A DNA stretch of 64,000 nt from Embleya sp045207785 (GTDB lineage Bacteria > Actinomycetota > Actinomycetes > Streptomycetales > Streptomycetaceae): the NCBI RefSeq assembly GCF_045207785.1, contig NZ_CP108777.1, positions 744,001-808,000 of the forward strand, written 5' to 3'. The notes beneath the pieces are model-generated. The model was not told the origin of the DNA. It worked only from the letters and a program-made list of their open reading frames with translations, and searched no databases. Numbering within the stretch: position 1 is the stretch's first letter; every line of letters begins with the position of its first letter. Shown piece after piece: positions 15,597-23,535 of the stretch. Made by a program: the position numbers and the translations under genes.

Positions 15597-17254
15597 GCGA
15601 CGACGCCGACGTCATCGTGGTGGGCGCGGGCCTGGCCGGCCTGGTCGCCACGTACGAACTCACCCGCGCGGGACGCCGGGTGCTCGTCGTGGACCAGGAG
15701 AACGAGGCCAATCTGGGCGGCCAGGCGTTCTGGTCGCTCGGCGGCCTCTTCCTCGTCGACAGCCCCGAGCAGCGCCGGATGGGCATCAAGGACTCCCCCG
15801 AGCTGGCCCTGGCCGACTGGCTGGGCTCGGCGGCCTTCGACCGGGAGCGGGAGGACCACTGGCCCCGCCAATGGGCCCGGGCGTACGTCGACTTCGCGGC
15901 CGGCGAGAAGCGGCGCTACCTGCACGACCTGGGCCTTCGCCTGACACCGACGGTCGGCTGGGCCGAACGCGGTGCGGGTACGGCGACCGGGCACGGCAAC
16001 TCGGTCCCGCGCTTCCACCTCACCTGGGGCACCGGCCCCGAAGTCGTCCGGGTCTTCCGTGAGCCGGTCCTCGACGCGGCCGCCCGGGGCCTGGTCACCT
16101 TCCGGTACCGGCACCGGGTCGACGAACTGATCGTGGAGAACGGTGCCGCGGTCGGCATCCGCGGCACCGTGCTCGTGCCGAGCGCCCAGCCGCGTGGCGT
16201 GGCCTCCTCCCGCGAGGCGGCCGGCGACTTCGAGCTGCGGGCGCAGGCGGTCGTCGTCACCTCCGGCGGCATCGGCGGCAACCAGGAACTCGTGCGCCGG
16301 AACTGGCCGGTGGACCGGGTCGGCCCCGCGCCGAGGTCCATGATCACGGGCGTGCCCGCCTACGTCGACGGCCGCATGCTGGAGACGGCCGAGCGCGCCG
16401 GCGCCTCGCTCGTCAACCGCGACCGGATGTGGCACTACACCGAGGGCGTCAAGAACTGGGATCCCGTCTGGCCCGACCACGCGATCCGGATCATCCCCGG
16501 CCCGTCCTCGCTGTGGCTGGACGCGACCGGACGGCGACTGCCCGCACCGCTGTTCCCCGGCCACGACACCCTCGCCACGCTGCGACACATCGTCGCCGGC
16601 GGCCACGACCACACCTGGTTCCTGCTCACCCGGGCCGTCGCGGAGAAGGAGTTCGCGCTGTCGGGCTCCGAGCAGAACCCCGACATCACCGGCAAGGACC
16701 TCAAGCTGGTGCTGTCCCGGGTGCGCAAGGGCGCGCCCGGTCCGGTGCAGGCCTTCCTGGACCACGGCGAGGACTTCGTCGTGCGCCGGACACTGCGCGA
16801 ACTCGTCGACGGCATGAACGCGATCGCCCCCGACCCCGGGCTCGACTTCGCGCGAGTGGAGCGCGAAGTGGTCGCCCGCGACCGGGGAATCGACAACGCG
16901 TACACCAAGGACCTGCAGCTGATGTCGATCCGCAACGCGCGGGCGTACTGGCCCGACCGGATCACCCGGGTCGCACACCCGCACCGTTTCCTCGACCCGG
17001 CGCAGGGGCCGCTGATCGCGGTGCGGCTGCACGTCCTCACCCGCAAGACGCTCGGCGGCCTGGAGACCACGCTGGACTCCCAGGTGGTCCGACCGGACGG
17101 CACCCCGTTCGCCGGGCTGTACGCCGCCGGCGAGGTGGCGGGCTTCGGCGGCGGCGGTGTGCACGGCTACAACGCCCTGGAGGGCACGTTCCTGGGCGGC
17201 TGCATCTTCTCCGGCCGCGCGGCGGGCCGCGCCCTCGCCCGAAAGGTGGGCTGA
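15593..17254 (+). CDS. FAD-binding dehydrogenase (3-ketosteroid dehydrogenase / fumarate reductase flavoprotein-like)
   Basis: The product has 553 residues. The ATG at 15593 overlaps the TetR stop by 4 nt. It has the N-terminal Rossmann fold VIVVGAGLAGLVATYELTRA, the motif VVTSGGIGGNQELVRRNWP, and the C-terminal FAD-domain signature LYAAGEVAGFGGGGVHGYNALEGTFLGGCIFSGR, which is typical of the ketosteroid dehydrogenase/flavocytochrome c group. Full-length actinomycete homologues are usually annotated only as FAD-binding dehydrogenase. It probably removes hydrogens next to a carbonyl of a hydrophobic substrate. The substrate is unproven and no steroid genes are adjacent. Confidence 0.85.
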   Translation: MSDDADVIVVGAGLAGLVATYELTRAGRRVLVVDQENEANLGGQAFWSLGGLFLVDSPEQRRMGIKDSPELALADWLGSAAFDREREDHWPRQWARAYVDFAAGEKRRYLHDLGLRLTPTVGWAERGAGTATGHGNSVPRFHLTWGTGPEVVRVFREPVLDAAARGLVTFRYRHRVDELIVENGAAVGIRGTVLVPSAQPRGVASSREAAGDFELRAQAVVVTSGGIGGNQELVRRNWPVDRVGPAPRSMITGVPAYVDGRMLETAERAGASLVNRDRMWHYTEGVKNWDPVWPDHAIRIIPGPSSLWLDATGRRLPAPLFPGHDTLATLRHIVAGGHDHTWFLLTRAVAEKEFALSGSEQNPDITGKDLKLVLSRVRKGAPGPVQAFLDHGEDFVVRRTLRELVDGMNAIAPDPGLDFARVEREVVARDRGIDNAYTKDLQLMSIRNARAYWPDRITRVAHPHRFLDPAQGPLIAVRLHVLTRKTLGGLETTLDSQVVRPDGTPFAGLYAAGEVAGFGGGGVHGYNALEGTFLGGCIFSGRAAGRALARKVG

Positions 17255-17267
17255 GCCGGACGGGGCC

Positions 17268-17906
17268 TCAGTCCTTACGGCCGGTCGCGGCGACGGTGAC
17301 GCCGAGGCCGATCATCGTGAGGCCGCCGATCCCGCCGACCGTGGCGAGCCGCTGCGGCGACCGGACGAACCAGGTCCGCGTGGTGGCCGCGACCAGGCCC
17401 CAGACGCTGTCGAACGTCACCGCGATGACGTTGAAGACCAGGCCCAGCAGCAGCATCTGGGCCATCACGTGCCCCTGCCCGCGGTCGACGAACTGGGGCA
17501 GTACGGCGGCGAAGAACACGATGGTCTTGGGGTTGGCCACCCCGACGGCGAACCCTTCCCACAGCGTGCGCCAACTGCTCTGCGCGGAAGCGTCACCGGT
17601 GAACACCGCGTGCAACGACCCGCGTTGCCGCACCGCCTTGACACCGAGGTACACCAGGTACGCGGCACCCACCAGCTTCAGCGCCGTGAACGCCAGCACC
17701 GACCGCTCCACGATCGACCCGACCCCGAGCGCGACGGCCACCACGAGCACATAGGCCCCGAGCGTGTTCCCCACCACCGTGATCAACGCGGCCCGGCGCC
17801 CCTGCCCCAACGCCCGCCCGATCACGAACAACACACTGGGGCCGGGTATCACGATCAGCAGGAACGACATCGCCGCGAACGCCAACAGTCGGTCGGTAGA
17901 TACCAT
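17268..17906 (-). CDS. LysE/RhtB-family amino acid exporter
   Basis: The product has 212 residues with six hydrophobic segments. The family signature near the N-terminus (SFLLIVIPGPSVLFVIGRAL, residues 14-33) and the mid-protein motif GFAVGVANPKTIVFFAAVLPQF are diagnostic. It exports amino acids or related small molecules. The gene is convergent with the flavin dehydrogenase, 13 bp apart. No ribosome binding site is seen before the ATG. Confidence 0.88.
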   Translation of the reverse strand: MVSTDRLLAFAAMSFLLIVIPGPSVLFVIGRALGQGRRAALITVVGNTLGAYVLVVAVALGVGSIVERSVLAFTALKLVGAAYLVYLGVKAVRQRGSLHAVFTGDASAQSSWRTLWEGFAVGVANPKTIVFFAAVLPQFVDRGQGHVMAQMLLLGLVFNVIAVTFDSVWGLVAATTRTWFVRSPQRLATVGGIGGLTMIGLGVTVAATGRKD

Positions 17907-18056
17907 GACGTAGATAGAAACACGAAGATCGTCCCTCGTCTACAGCCATATTTCGCGTGCGGACACCACTCCGTTCCGGGTAGGGTCCCCTTCCTCCCGG
18001 GAGCACGGGGACCCGCTGTACCCGTGGTCGCGGGCCGGATGCGAGCATGGGGCCGC

Positions 18057-18593
18057 ATGATCGACGAAGCCGAACAGACCCAGCCCGCCGGACCCGCGCG
18101 CATCAGCCGGCTCGACCCCGCGCGGATCGACGAGGTCGCCCCGCTGTGGCGGCAGTTGCACCGACACCACCTGGGCATCGCCACCCCCGTCGAGGACCTG
18201 ATGCCGCCGCTGACGCCCGAGGACTCGTGGCCTGTCCGGCGCGCACGCTACGTCGACTGGTTGGCCTCCCCCGACGGCTTCGCCCTCGTCGCCGAGCACG
18301 ACGGCGAGCCCGTCGGCTACGCCATGGCGCGCGTCGTCGACGACACGCCCGGTTCCTGGACGCGGGGAGCCCGCATCGGGATCCTGGAGTCGCTCGCGAT
18401 CCTGCCGGGCAGGCGCGGAGCGGGGACCGGTACCCGACTGCTGGAAGCGGTTCGGGACGAACTGCGGGCCCGAGGCATCCGGGACCTCGAACTCGCCGTG
18501 ATCGCCGGCAACGAGGACGCCCTCCGCTTCTACCGCAGGCACGGCCTCGTGCCGTTCGCGACGATCATGGTCGGCTCGACCGACCCGCGATAG
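18057..18593 (+). CDS. GNAT-family N-acetyltransferase
   Basis: The product has 178 residues from the ATG at 18057; an alternative ATG lies at 18039, and neither has a strong ribosome binding site. The acetyl-CoA-binding motif A is LAILPGRRGAGTGTRLLEAV (about 117-136), and motif B is AGNEDALRFYRRHGLVPF. The N-terminal region PLWRQLHRHHLG is typical of small-molecule acetyltransferases. Substrate unknown. Confidence 0.85.
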   Translation: MIDEAEQTQPAGPARISRLDPARIDEVAPLWRQLHRHHLGIATPVEDLMPPLTPEDSWPVRRARYVDWLASPDGFALVAEHDGEPVGYAMARVVDDTPGSWTRGARIGILESLAILPGRRGAGTGTRLLEAVRDELRARGIRDLELAVIAGNEDALRFYRRHGLVPFATIMVGSTDPR

Positions 18594-18638
18594 CTCCTCG
18601 CCGATCTCTCGCGCGGTCGTCCGGCGGATCGAGGCCGC

Positions 18639-18785
18639 TCAGCCGCTCGTGTCCCCCGAGGCGGCCGCGTGGGGCAGACCGAACTCGGCGGCGAACAACC
18701 GCACCAGCTGCGGCCGGAACCGCTCGGCGAGCGCGTCGGCCACCGCCGGCGGGGCCAACCGCAACGCCGCCAACAGTTCCAACAT
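18639..18785 (-). CDS. Possible small protein (48 residues)
   Basis: ATG at 18785 is preceded by GGAGG with 9 nt spacing and opens a 48-codon frame of protein-like composition: MLELLAALRLAPP, then a predicted helix with RFRPQLVRLFAAEFG. The frame is also open for about 20 sensible codons upstream (VCDRIGLPSSQRRFGR), so it may be the C-terminal remnant of a longer gene. No family recognised. Confidence 0.3.
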   Translation of the reverse strand: MLELLAALRLAPPAVADALAERFRPQLVRLFAAEFGLPHAAASGDTSG

Positions 18786-18930
18786 CCGGCCGAACCTCCG
18801 CTGGGACGAGGGGAGTCCGATCCTGTCACACACCACCCGAGCGGCCCGCGGAGTGTGGGCGAACGGGCCCCGCGACGACCGCAGCGTGGCCACACTGGAC
18901 GCGGACACTTCGATGATCGGGGGAATCGAC

Positions 18931-19602
18931 ATGAGGGACACGCGCCCGCGCGGCTCGACGCGGGGAGGGCCGCGCTCGCCCGCCGTGCCATTGGTGGCCA
19001 TCGGCACGGCCCTGGCGCCGGTCGCGGTCGCGTTCGTCGTCGGCGGCCCCTGGTGGGCGGTCGGGGTCGTGGTGGCCGGTGCGATGGCGGGGGTCGGTTG
19101 GGGACTGTGGCGTGCCCATCGGCGAGCGCGCGTCGAGGACGAGCTGTGGCGACACCAGGACGCGCTGGCGGCGGGGCGGCGGACGCTGGAGGAGGTGGAT
19201 CTGCTCACCGGGACGCAGTTCGAGGAGTTGGTCGCCGATCTGTGCCGCCGGGACGGCTTCGCCGAGGTGCGCCGGGTCGGCGGTTCGGGTGACAACGGGG
19301 CGGACGTGTTGTGCCGCCTGCCCGACGGACGCCGCGCCGTCATCCAGTGCAAGAGGTACACGCCCACGCGCCGGATCGCTCCGAAGGAGGTCCGCGACCT
19401 GCTCGGTGCCAAGACGCATTTCGCGGCCGACGTCGCCGTCTTCGTCACCACGACGACGTTCACCCGACAGTCGACCGCGTTCGCCGTCGAGAACGGCATC
19501 CTCGCCATCCATCGCGACTTCTTCGGCTTGTGGAATCGAGGAACCCCGCTCGCCTCCCTCGCGGCCCTGAACGGAACCGGGCAGGGCAGGCCGCGTCGCT
19601 GA
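18931..19602 (+). CDS. Membrane-anchored Mrr-like restriction endonuclease domain protein
   Basis: The product has 223 residues; GGGGGA lies 7 nt before the ATG at 18931. Two hydrophobic segments (about residues 20-55) anchor the N-terminus. The C-terminal half is a Mrr_cat domain of the PD-(D/E)xK type: FEELVADLCRRDGFAEVRRV, then GGSGDNGADVL and AVIQCKRY, giving the Asp and the QxK catalytic elements. The remainder (VRDLLGAKTHFAADVAVFVTT, FAVENGILAIHRD) matches the fold. Cytosolic Mrr cuts modified DNA; a membrane-tethered version is common in actinomycetes, with unknown role in DNA uptake or defence. The DNA from 18786 to 18930 holds nothing recognised. Confidence 0.82.
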   Translation: MRDTRPRGSTRGGPRSPAVPLVAIGTALAPVAVAFVVGGPWWAVGVVVAGAMAGVGWGLWRAHRRARVEDELWRHQDALAAGRRTLEEVDLLTGTQFEELVADLCRRDGFAEVRRVGGSGDNGADVLCRLPDGRRAVIQCKRYTPTRRIAPKEVRDLLGAKTHFAADVAVFVTTTTFTRQSTAFAVENGILAIHRDFFGLWNRGTPLASLAALNGTGQGRPRR

Positions 19603-19810
19603 TCGACGCGCGGTGCTCGGGCCGGGCGGCGGCGTCGAGGGCGGCCGGGGGGCGGTGCCCTCGTGCGCGGCCCGAGGACGAGCCGGGCCACTTCCTCCCG
19701 GCGCAGACCGGCGCCCGCCTCGGCGCGCCTCGGGCGGCCTGCGCACCACCACTCCGTCGGGCGGCGGATTCGACCTGCGGAGCTCGCGACTTCGGCGCAG
19801 TCTGGTGGAC

Positions 19811-20074
19811 ATGAGCGTGCAGGGATACGACGGTCCGGCCGTGGTGATCGCCGACGGCACCCGGGTCGCGGTCGAGGCTCGTCTGCGGCGGGTGCCCGAC
19901 GGCGAGGGGTGGAGCGGTCGGTTGTGGACCGACGACGCCTCGGTCGACATCGCGGCGGTCGCGGCGGCCGAGATCCCGGTCCTGTGGGTGCGGGGCGTCG
20001 GATCGACGTTCGCGGTCGAGCGGATCCTCGACGGCAACATGACGATCGCCGGGATCGGGATCCCACCGTTCTGA
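19811..20074 (+). CDS. Small hypothetical protein
   Basis: The product has 87 residues from the ATG at 19811. Regular alternating hydrophobic residues suggest a small beta-barrel: VVIADGTRVAVEARLRRVPD, GWSGRLWTDDASVDI, VLWVRGVGSTFAVERIL. The composition is protein-like and free of the arginine excess of shadow frames. No ribosome binding site is obvious (GTGGAC precedes the ATG). Function unknown. Confidence 0.5.
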   Translation: MSVQGYDGPAVVIADGTRVAVEARLRRVPDGEGWSGRLWTDDASVDIAAVAAAEIPVLWVRGVGSTFAVERILDGNMTIAGIGIPPF

Positions 20075-20093
20075 GCCACGGCAACCCCGGTGC

Positions 20094-20200
20094 CCCCGGG
20101 CCGGCCGGCGGGATGATCTCCAGCGCCGAGGACCTCACCCGATTCCTGCGCGCCCTCCTGACCGGACGCGGGTACCTCCGGAGCAAGCGGCTTGCGAACC
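20094..20200 (+). pseudogene. Fragment of a serine hydrolase (beta-lactamase family)
   Basis: In one plus-strand frame about 35 codons read GPAGGMISSAEDLTRFLRAL followed by LTGRGYLRSKRL. This matches the conserved AAGGM-S-T-AEDL-RF segment near the C-terminal third of beta-lactamase/D-Ala-D-Ala peptidase-like hydrolases. The same element (AAGGMISDLQDL) occurs in the intact gene at 3117-4394. There is no start codon, SxxK or YxN, so it is a remnant. Confidence 0.5.
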
Positions 20201-20218
20201 CGGCAGCGGCCGGCGCGG

Positions 20219-20665
20219 TCAGTCGCCGGGTTTCCACAGCGGGTCGCGGCCCGCCAGACCCAGCACGCGGTCGAAGAGCGGGGCGGTCTCCGGCACACCG
20301 ACCTCGGGGCCGAACACGTGGTACTTCCTGGCCGTCTCGGCCTTGCCGGCGACGTCCTCGTACAACACCCCCGCCAATTCGTCGTCCACGGTCAGCGTCT
20401 GCCCGGTGGCCACGGCCAGGTCCCAGCCGTGCAGCAGCCACTCGCCCAGCACGATCCCGCCGACGAGCCCGGCCGGCATCGGCCCGCCGCCCGTCATCGA
20501 GGTCTCCCCGGTCCAGGCCCGCGGATCACTCCAGACGGCGGCGGTCGCCGCCGACCTGGCGGCATACGCCTGGGCCCAGCCGGGCTCCGCGGTGAAGTCG
20601 TGACCGTCCGCCACGTCCTCCGGCGGCTGCTTGAGTCCCGCGGTGTGCCCTCGTACGCCGGTCAC
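20219..20665 (-). pseudogene. N-terminally truncated TIGR03086/DinB-like metal-binding protein
   Basis: The frame encodes up to 148 residues from a GTG at 20665. The C-terminal two thirds match the mycothiol-dependent/TIGR03086 family: WSDPRAWTGETSMTGGGPMP, VLGEWLLHGWDLAVATGQ (with the metal-ligand His) and the tail FGPEVGVPETAPLFDRVLGLAGRDP. Intact members are about 190-200 residues and begin with a helix carrying another metal-binding His and the motif W..PTPC..W.V..L..H. That part is missing, and the DNA upstream gives no coding continuation, so the gene appears 5'-truncated. It sits against another gene fragment (20094-20200). Confidence 0.6.
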
Positions 20666-20906
20666 GACAATGCGTCACAGTCCACCCGTACACCGCAACC
20701 CGGGCCTACTCGTCGCGACGGGCACCGCCCGCGACCGGGACGTGACGAGACCCGACCACCGCAGCCGCCACGAGCACCACGCCGCCATCGCGGCCCGGAC
20801 GCCGGCACAACGCCAGGGCCGGGCCGAGGACCGACTTCGCTTCGGACCACCCGCTCACCTGCACCCGAAATGAGTACCCGGCCGGTCGAGTCCGCCCGAA
20901 GAGCCC

Positions 20907-21212
20907 TTACTTCTCGGGCAGTTCCACGATCACCAACGTGCCGCTGCTTCCGGGACGGACCGCGTGTGCGGCTCCCGCCGGCACCACGTACAGCTCGCCC
21001 GCCCGCACCGACACCGGCATGCCATCCACCTCCATCTCCAGCCGGCCATCGAGGACCAGCAGCGCCTCGGCGGCATCATGGCTCTCCGCCTGGACCGACG
21101 ACTCGTCCATGCGCAGCACCTGCACGCAGCCCGCCCCCACCGAACCCAGCCGGTGGGCTATCCACGCCTCCGGCAGACCGGCCGCCGTCTCCGCAAGGTT
21201 GATCGCACTCAT
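20907..21212 (-). CDS. Cupin-domain protein
   Basis: The product has 101 residues from the ATG at 21212 (GAGGAGGGG upstream). It is a single small cupin barrel: motif 1 region SHDAAEALLVLDGRLEMEVDG and motif 2 region GELYVVPAGAAHAVRPG. One usual metal ligand position (HxH) reads S-H-D, so metal binding may be altered. Such stand-alone cupins bind small ligands or act as sugar/antibiotic-tailoring isomerases. No partner gene is adjacent. Confidence 0.75.
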   Translation of the reverse strand: MSAINLAETAAGLPEAWIAHRLGSVGAGCVQVLRMDESSVQAESHDAAEALLVLDGRLEMEVDGMPVSVRAGELYVVPAGAAHAVRPGSSGTLVIVELPEK

Positions 21213-21377
21213 GGCACACCCCTCCTCACGGACCCGGTCGATCATGCCGAACGGGCCCGTACCTGAAGCTCAACGGATGCCTTGAAAGCTAACCGACCAG
21301 GAAAGACAAGTGGTCGACCGTTTGGCAAAAGCCTGTCGCCGGGCACAGAGCGAAGCCGACCCCCTCCCACGCACGCC

Positions 21378-22025
21378 TCAGGACGCGATGAGCAGGGCCT
21401 CCGCGCCGACCGGCCGATACCCGGCGGCCTGGAACGCGCGGATGCTGCGCGCGTTGCCAGTGGCCTGTTGGGACCAGATCGGTCCCCCGTCGGGCACCAG
21501 ATGCCGGGCGGCCGTCGCCAGTGCCCGGCCCAGGCCCCGATGGCGTACCTCCTGGTCCACCTCGATCGCCGTCTCCCAGCGCCCCGCGATCCCCCGGCCG
21601 AGGACGAGCACCCCGCCGTCGGCCGCCCATACGCGCACGTCGTCACGGCGCTTGCGGGCTCGCGTCACGCGGGGGTGGTCCGGGTCCGCGATCTCGCGTA
21701 GTTCCAGGGGAGGTTCACCCGGCAGGGCGTCGGCGACCGTCAACAGGTCGATGGTGTCGACCGATCGGCCGGTGCGGTCCAACAACGCCGCCAGGAAGCG
21801 CGGGTTCATGGTGGCGGCCAACTCGTCGCAATCGATGGCCGCCAACGTCCCGCGCACCCACGCGGGGTCCTCGTCCGTGAACACCACGGAGTGCGCGGTG
21901 AACGCGACGACTCCGGCGTCGCGCCGGCTCGGCTGCGGCACCACGGTCGTCGTCCCGTCCGGCGGCGGGAACCGGCCGCCGGCCGCCGCGTCCAGGATCT
22001 GCGCCAGAGTCCGGCTCGTACCCAC
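21378..22025 (-). CDS. GNAT-family N-acetyltransferase
   Basis: The product has 215 residues if started at the GTG at 22025, which has GAGGAGAG directly upstream; an upstream frame extension has no such site. The C-terminal GNAT core is clear: TAIEVDQEVRHRGLGRALAT (acetyl-CoA loop) and WSQQATGNARSIRAFQAAGYRPVGAE. The N-terminal part (TLAQILDAAAGGRFPPPDGT) is longer than in the minimal fold. Substrate unknown. Confidence 0.8.
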   Translation of the reverse strand: MGTSRTLAQILDAAAGGRFPPPDGTTTVVPQPSRRDAGVVAFTAHSVVFTDEDPAWVRGTLAAIDCDELAATMNPRFLAALLDRTGRSVDTIDLLTVADALPGEPPLELREIADPDHPRVTRARKRRDDVRVWAADGGVLVLGRGIAGRWETAIEVDQEVRHRGLGRALATAARHLVPDGGPIWSQQATGNARSIRAFQAAGYRPVGAEALLIAS

Positions 22026-22470
22026 ATCTCTCCTCGGCTGGTGTCGCCTGTCGCCCCGTTCGTGATCACGCTGCCACACGCGTGCGCGGTCGCGGCGATC
22101 GGGGATCCGACCCGACGCCCGCGCGACGGCGCTTGCGGTAGGCCACGGTCAGCACGGCCGGCAACGGCCAGCAACGGCCCCACAGGATCAGTGGCGCGTA
22201 GCAGAGGTACGTTCGGTATCGAAGATCGCAGCCGCAAGGGTCGTCGAGGATCGCTCGGCGGGCTGAACTGGGCTACGCCGCACGGCTCATGGGCCGGCGC
22301 GACCGAAGGATGACGGCCGGCCGCGGCGACGGCCGGAGGTCGCGCGTCGGACACCGACTGGGCCAACACCGGTGGCACCCGCACCGGTGGCCTCCGCATC
22401 GGTGTCGTCGTCACCGGTGTCGTCATCACCGGGACCGCGCGCCCCCGGGGACAGTAGGGTCGGCTGACCC
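22026..22470. other. 445-bp intergenic stretch
   Basis: No gene recognised. It holds the divergent promoters of the GNAT (minus) and the methyltransferase (plus). Near 22360-22440 short degenerate repeats of ACCGGTG spaced 12-18 bp produce low-complexity shadow frames. Confidence 0.5.
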
Positions 22471-23382
22471 ATGGAATCGGTTGTGCGGAGGCTTGAGAAC
22501 GTGACGTCCATACCGAGCAACGACGCGGGCACCGGCGACGAGGACACCTGGCGGCTGCCCCGTCTGGACGAGGTCGACGCGGATTCCGTCCCGACCCACA
22601 TCGACACGAGCATCCCGCACACCGCCCGCATCTACGACTATCTGCTCGGCGGCAAGAGCAACTTCGCGGTCGACCGCGCGGCGGCCGAGCACATCCTCGG
22701 CGCGATCCCGGATCTGGCCACCACGCTGCGGCTCAACCGGCTCTTCCTCCAGCGCAGCGTCCGCTACGCCGCGCGACGCGGCATCCGTCAGTTCCTGGAC
22801 GTCGGTACGGGCATTCCCGCCGCCGGGAACACCCACGAGGCCGCGCACGAGATCGCGCCGGACGCGCGGGTGGCGTACGTCGACAACGACCCGATCGTGC
22901 TCGTGCACGGGCGGGCGCTGATGACCGACCACGGGCCCGGGCAGACCACGTTCACCCAGGCCGACCTGCGCGACCCGAAGGCGATCCTGACCGCGCCCGA
23001 GGTGCTGAAGGTGATCGACTTCGCGGAGCCGATCGCGCTGATGCTCGTGGCGATCCTGCATTTCATCAAGGACGAGGAGAACCCGGGAGAGATCGTCGCG
23101 ACGCTGCGCGACGCGCTCCCGCCGGGCAGCATGCTCATCCTGTCGCACGCCTCCTACGACTCCGACCCCGCGCGCGGGCAGGCGGGTGCCGCCGGCTGGA
23201 AGAACGCCTCGGCCGAGATGACGATGCGCAGCTACGACCGCGTACTGGCCTTCTTCGAAGGCTTCGAGCTGATCGAACCGCCCGGCATCCGCCCACACTG
23301 GAATCCGGACGGCGAGCCCGAGACCCCGTTGGACGCGGTCGAGAACGTCTGGGGCTACGGCGGGGTCGGCATCAAGCGCTGA
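22471..23382 (+). CDS. SAM-dependent methyltransferase, DUF574 (Methyltransf_19) family
   Basis: The product has 303 residues from the ATG at 22471, or 293 from the GTG at 22501. Family hallmarks are visible in order: HTARIYDYLLGGKSNFAVDR, the RNRLFLQR-like segment LRLNRLFLQRSVRYAA, motif I QFLDVGTGIPAAGNTHE, YVDNDPIVLVHGRAL, and LMLVAILHFIKDEENP. This family is greatly expanded in streptomycetes, often beside regulators, and its substrates are largely unknown. A terminator hairpin lies between it and the convergent amidase. Confidence 0.88.
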   Translation: MESVVRRLENVTSIPSNDAGTGDEDTWRLPRLDEVDADSVPTHIDTSIPHTARIYDYLLGGKSNFAVDRAAAEHILGAIPDLATTLRLNRLFLQRSVRYAARRGIRQFLDVGTGIPAAGNTHEAAHEIAPDARVAYVDNDPIVLVHGRALMTDHGPGQTTFTQADLRDPKAILTAPEVLKVIDFAEPIALMLVAILHFIKDEENPGEIVATLRDALPPGSMLILSHASYDSDPARGQAGAAGWKNASAEMTMRSYDRVLAFFEGFELIEPPGIRPHWNPDGEPETPLDAVENVWGYGGVGIKR

Positions 23383-23459
23383 GCGGCCGACGGTCGTCGA
23401 ACCACGCCGAGACCGGGGCCGGGCCCGGGACCGGGACCGGGGCCGATTCCGGTCCTCGG

Positions 23460-23490
23460 GCCCGTTGTCCGCCCCTCCGCGACAACGGGC
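23460..23490. terminator. Hairpin terminator between convergent genes
   Basis: GCCCGTTGTC (23460-23469) and GACAACGGGC (23481-23490) form a perfect 10-bp stem with an 11-nt loop, placed between the 3' ends of the methyltransferase (+) and amidase (-) genes. Confidence 0.7.
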
Positions 23491-23535
23491 GCGGCGCACG
23501 GTGATCCGGCCGTTGCCCGATCATCGATCCCGGTG

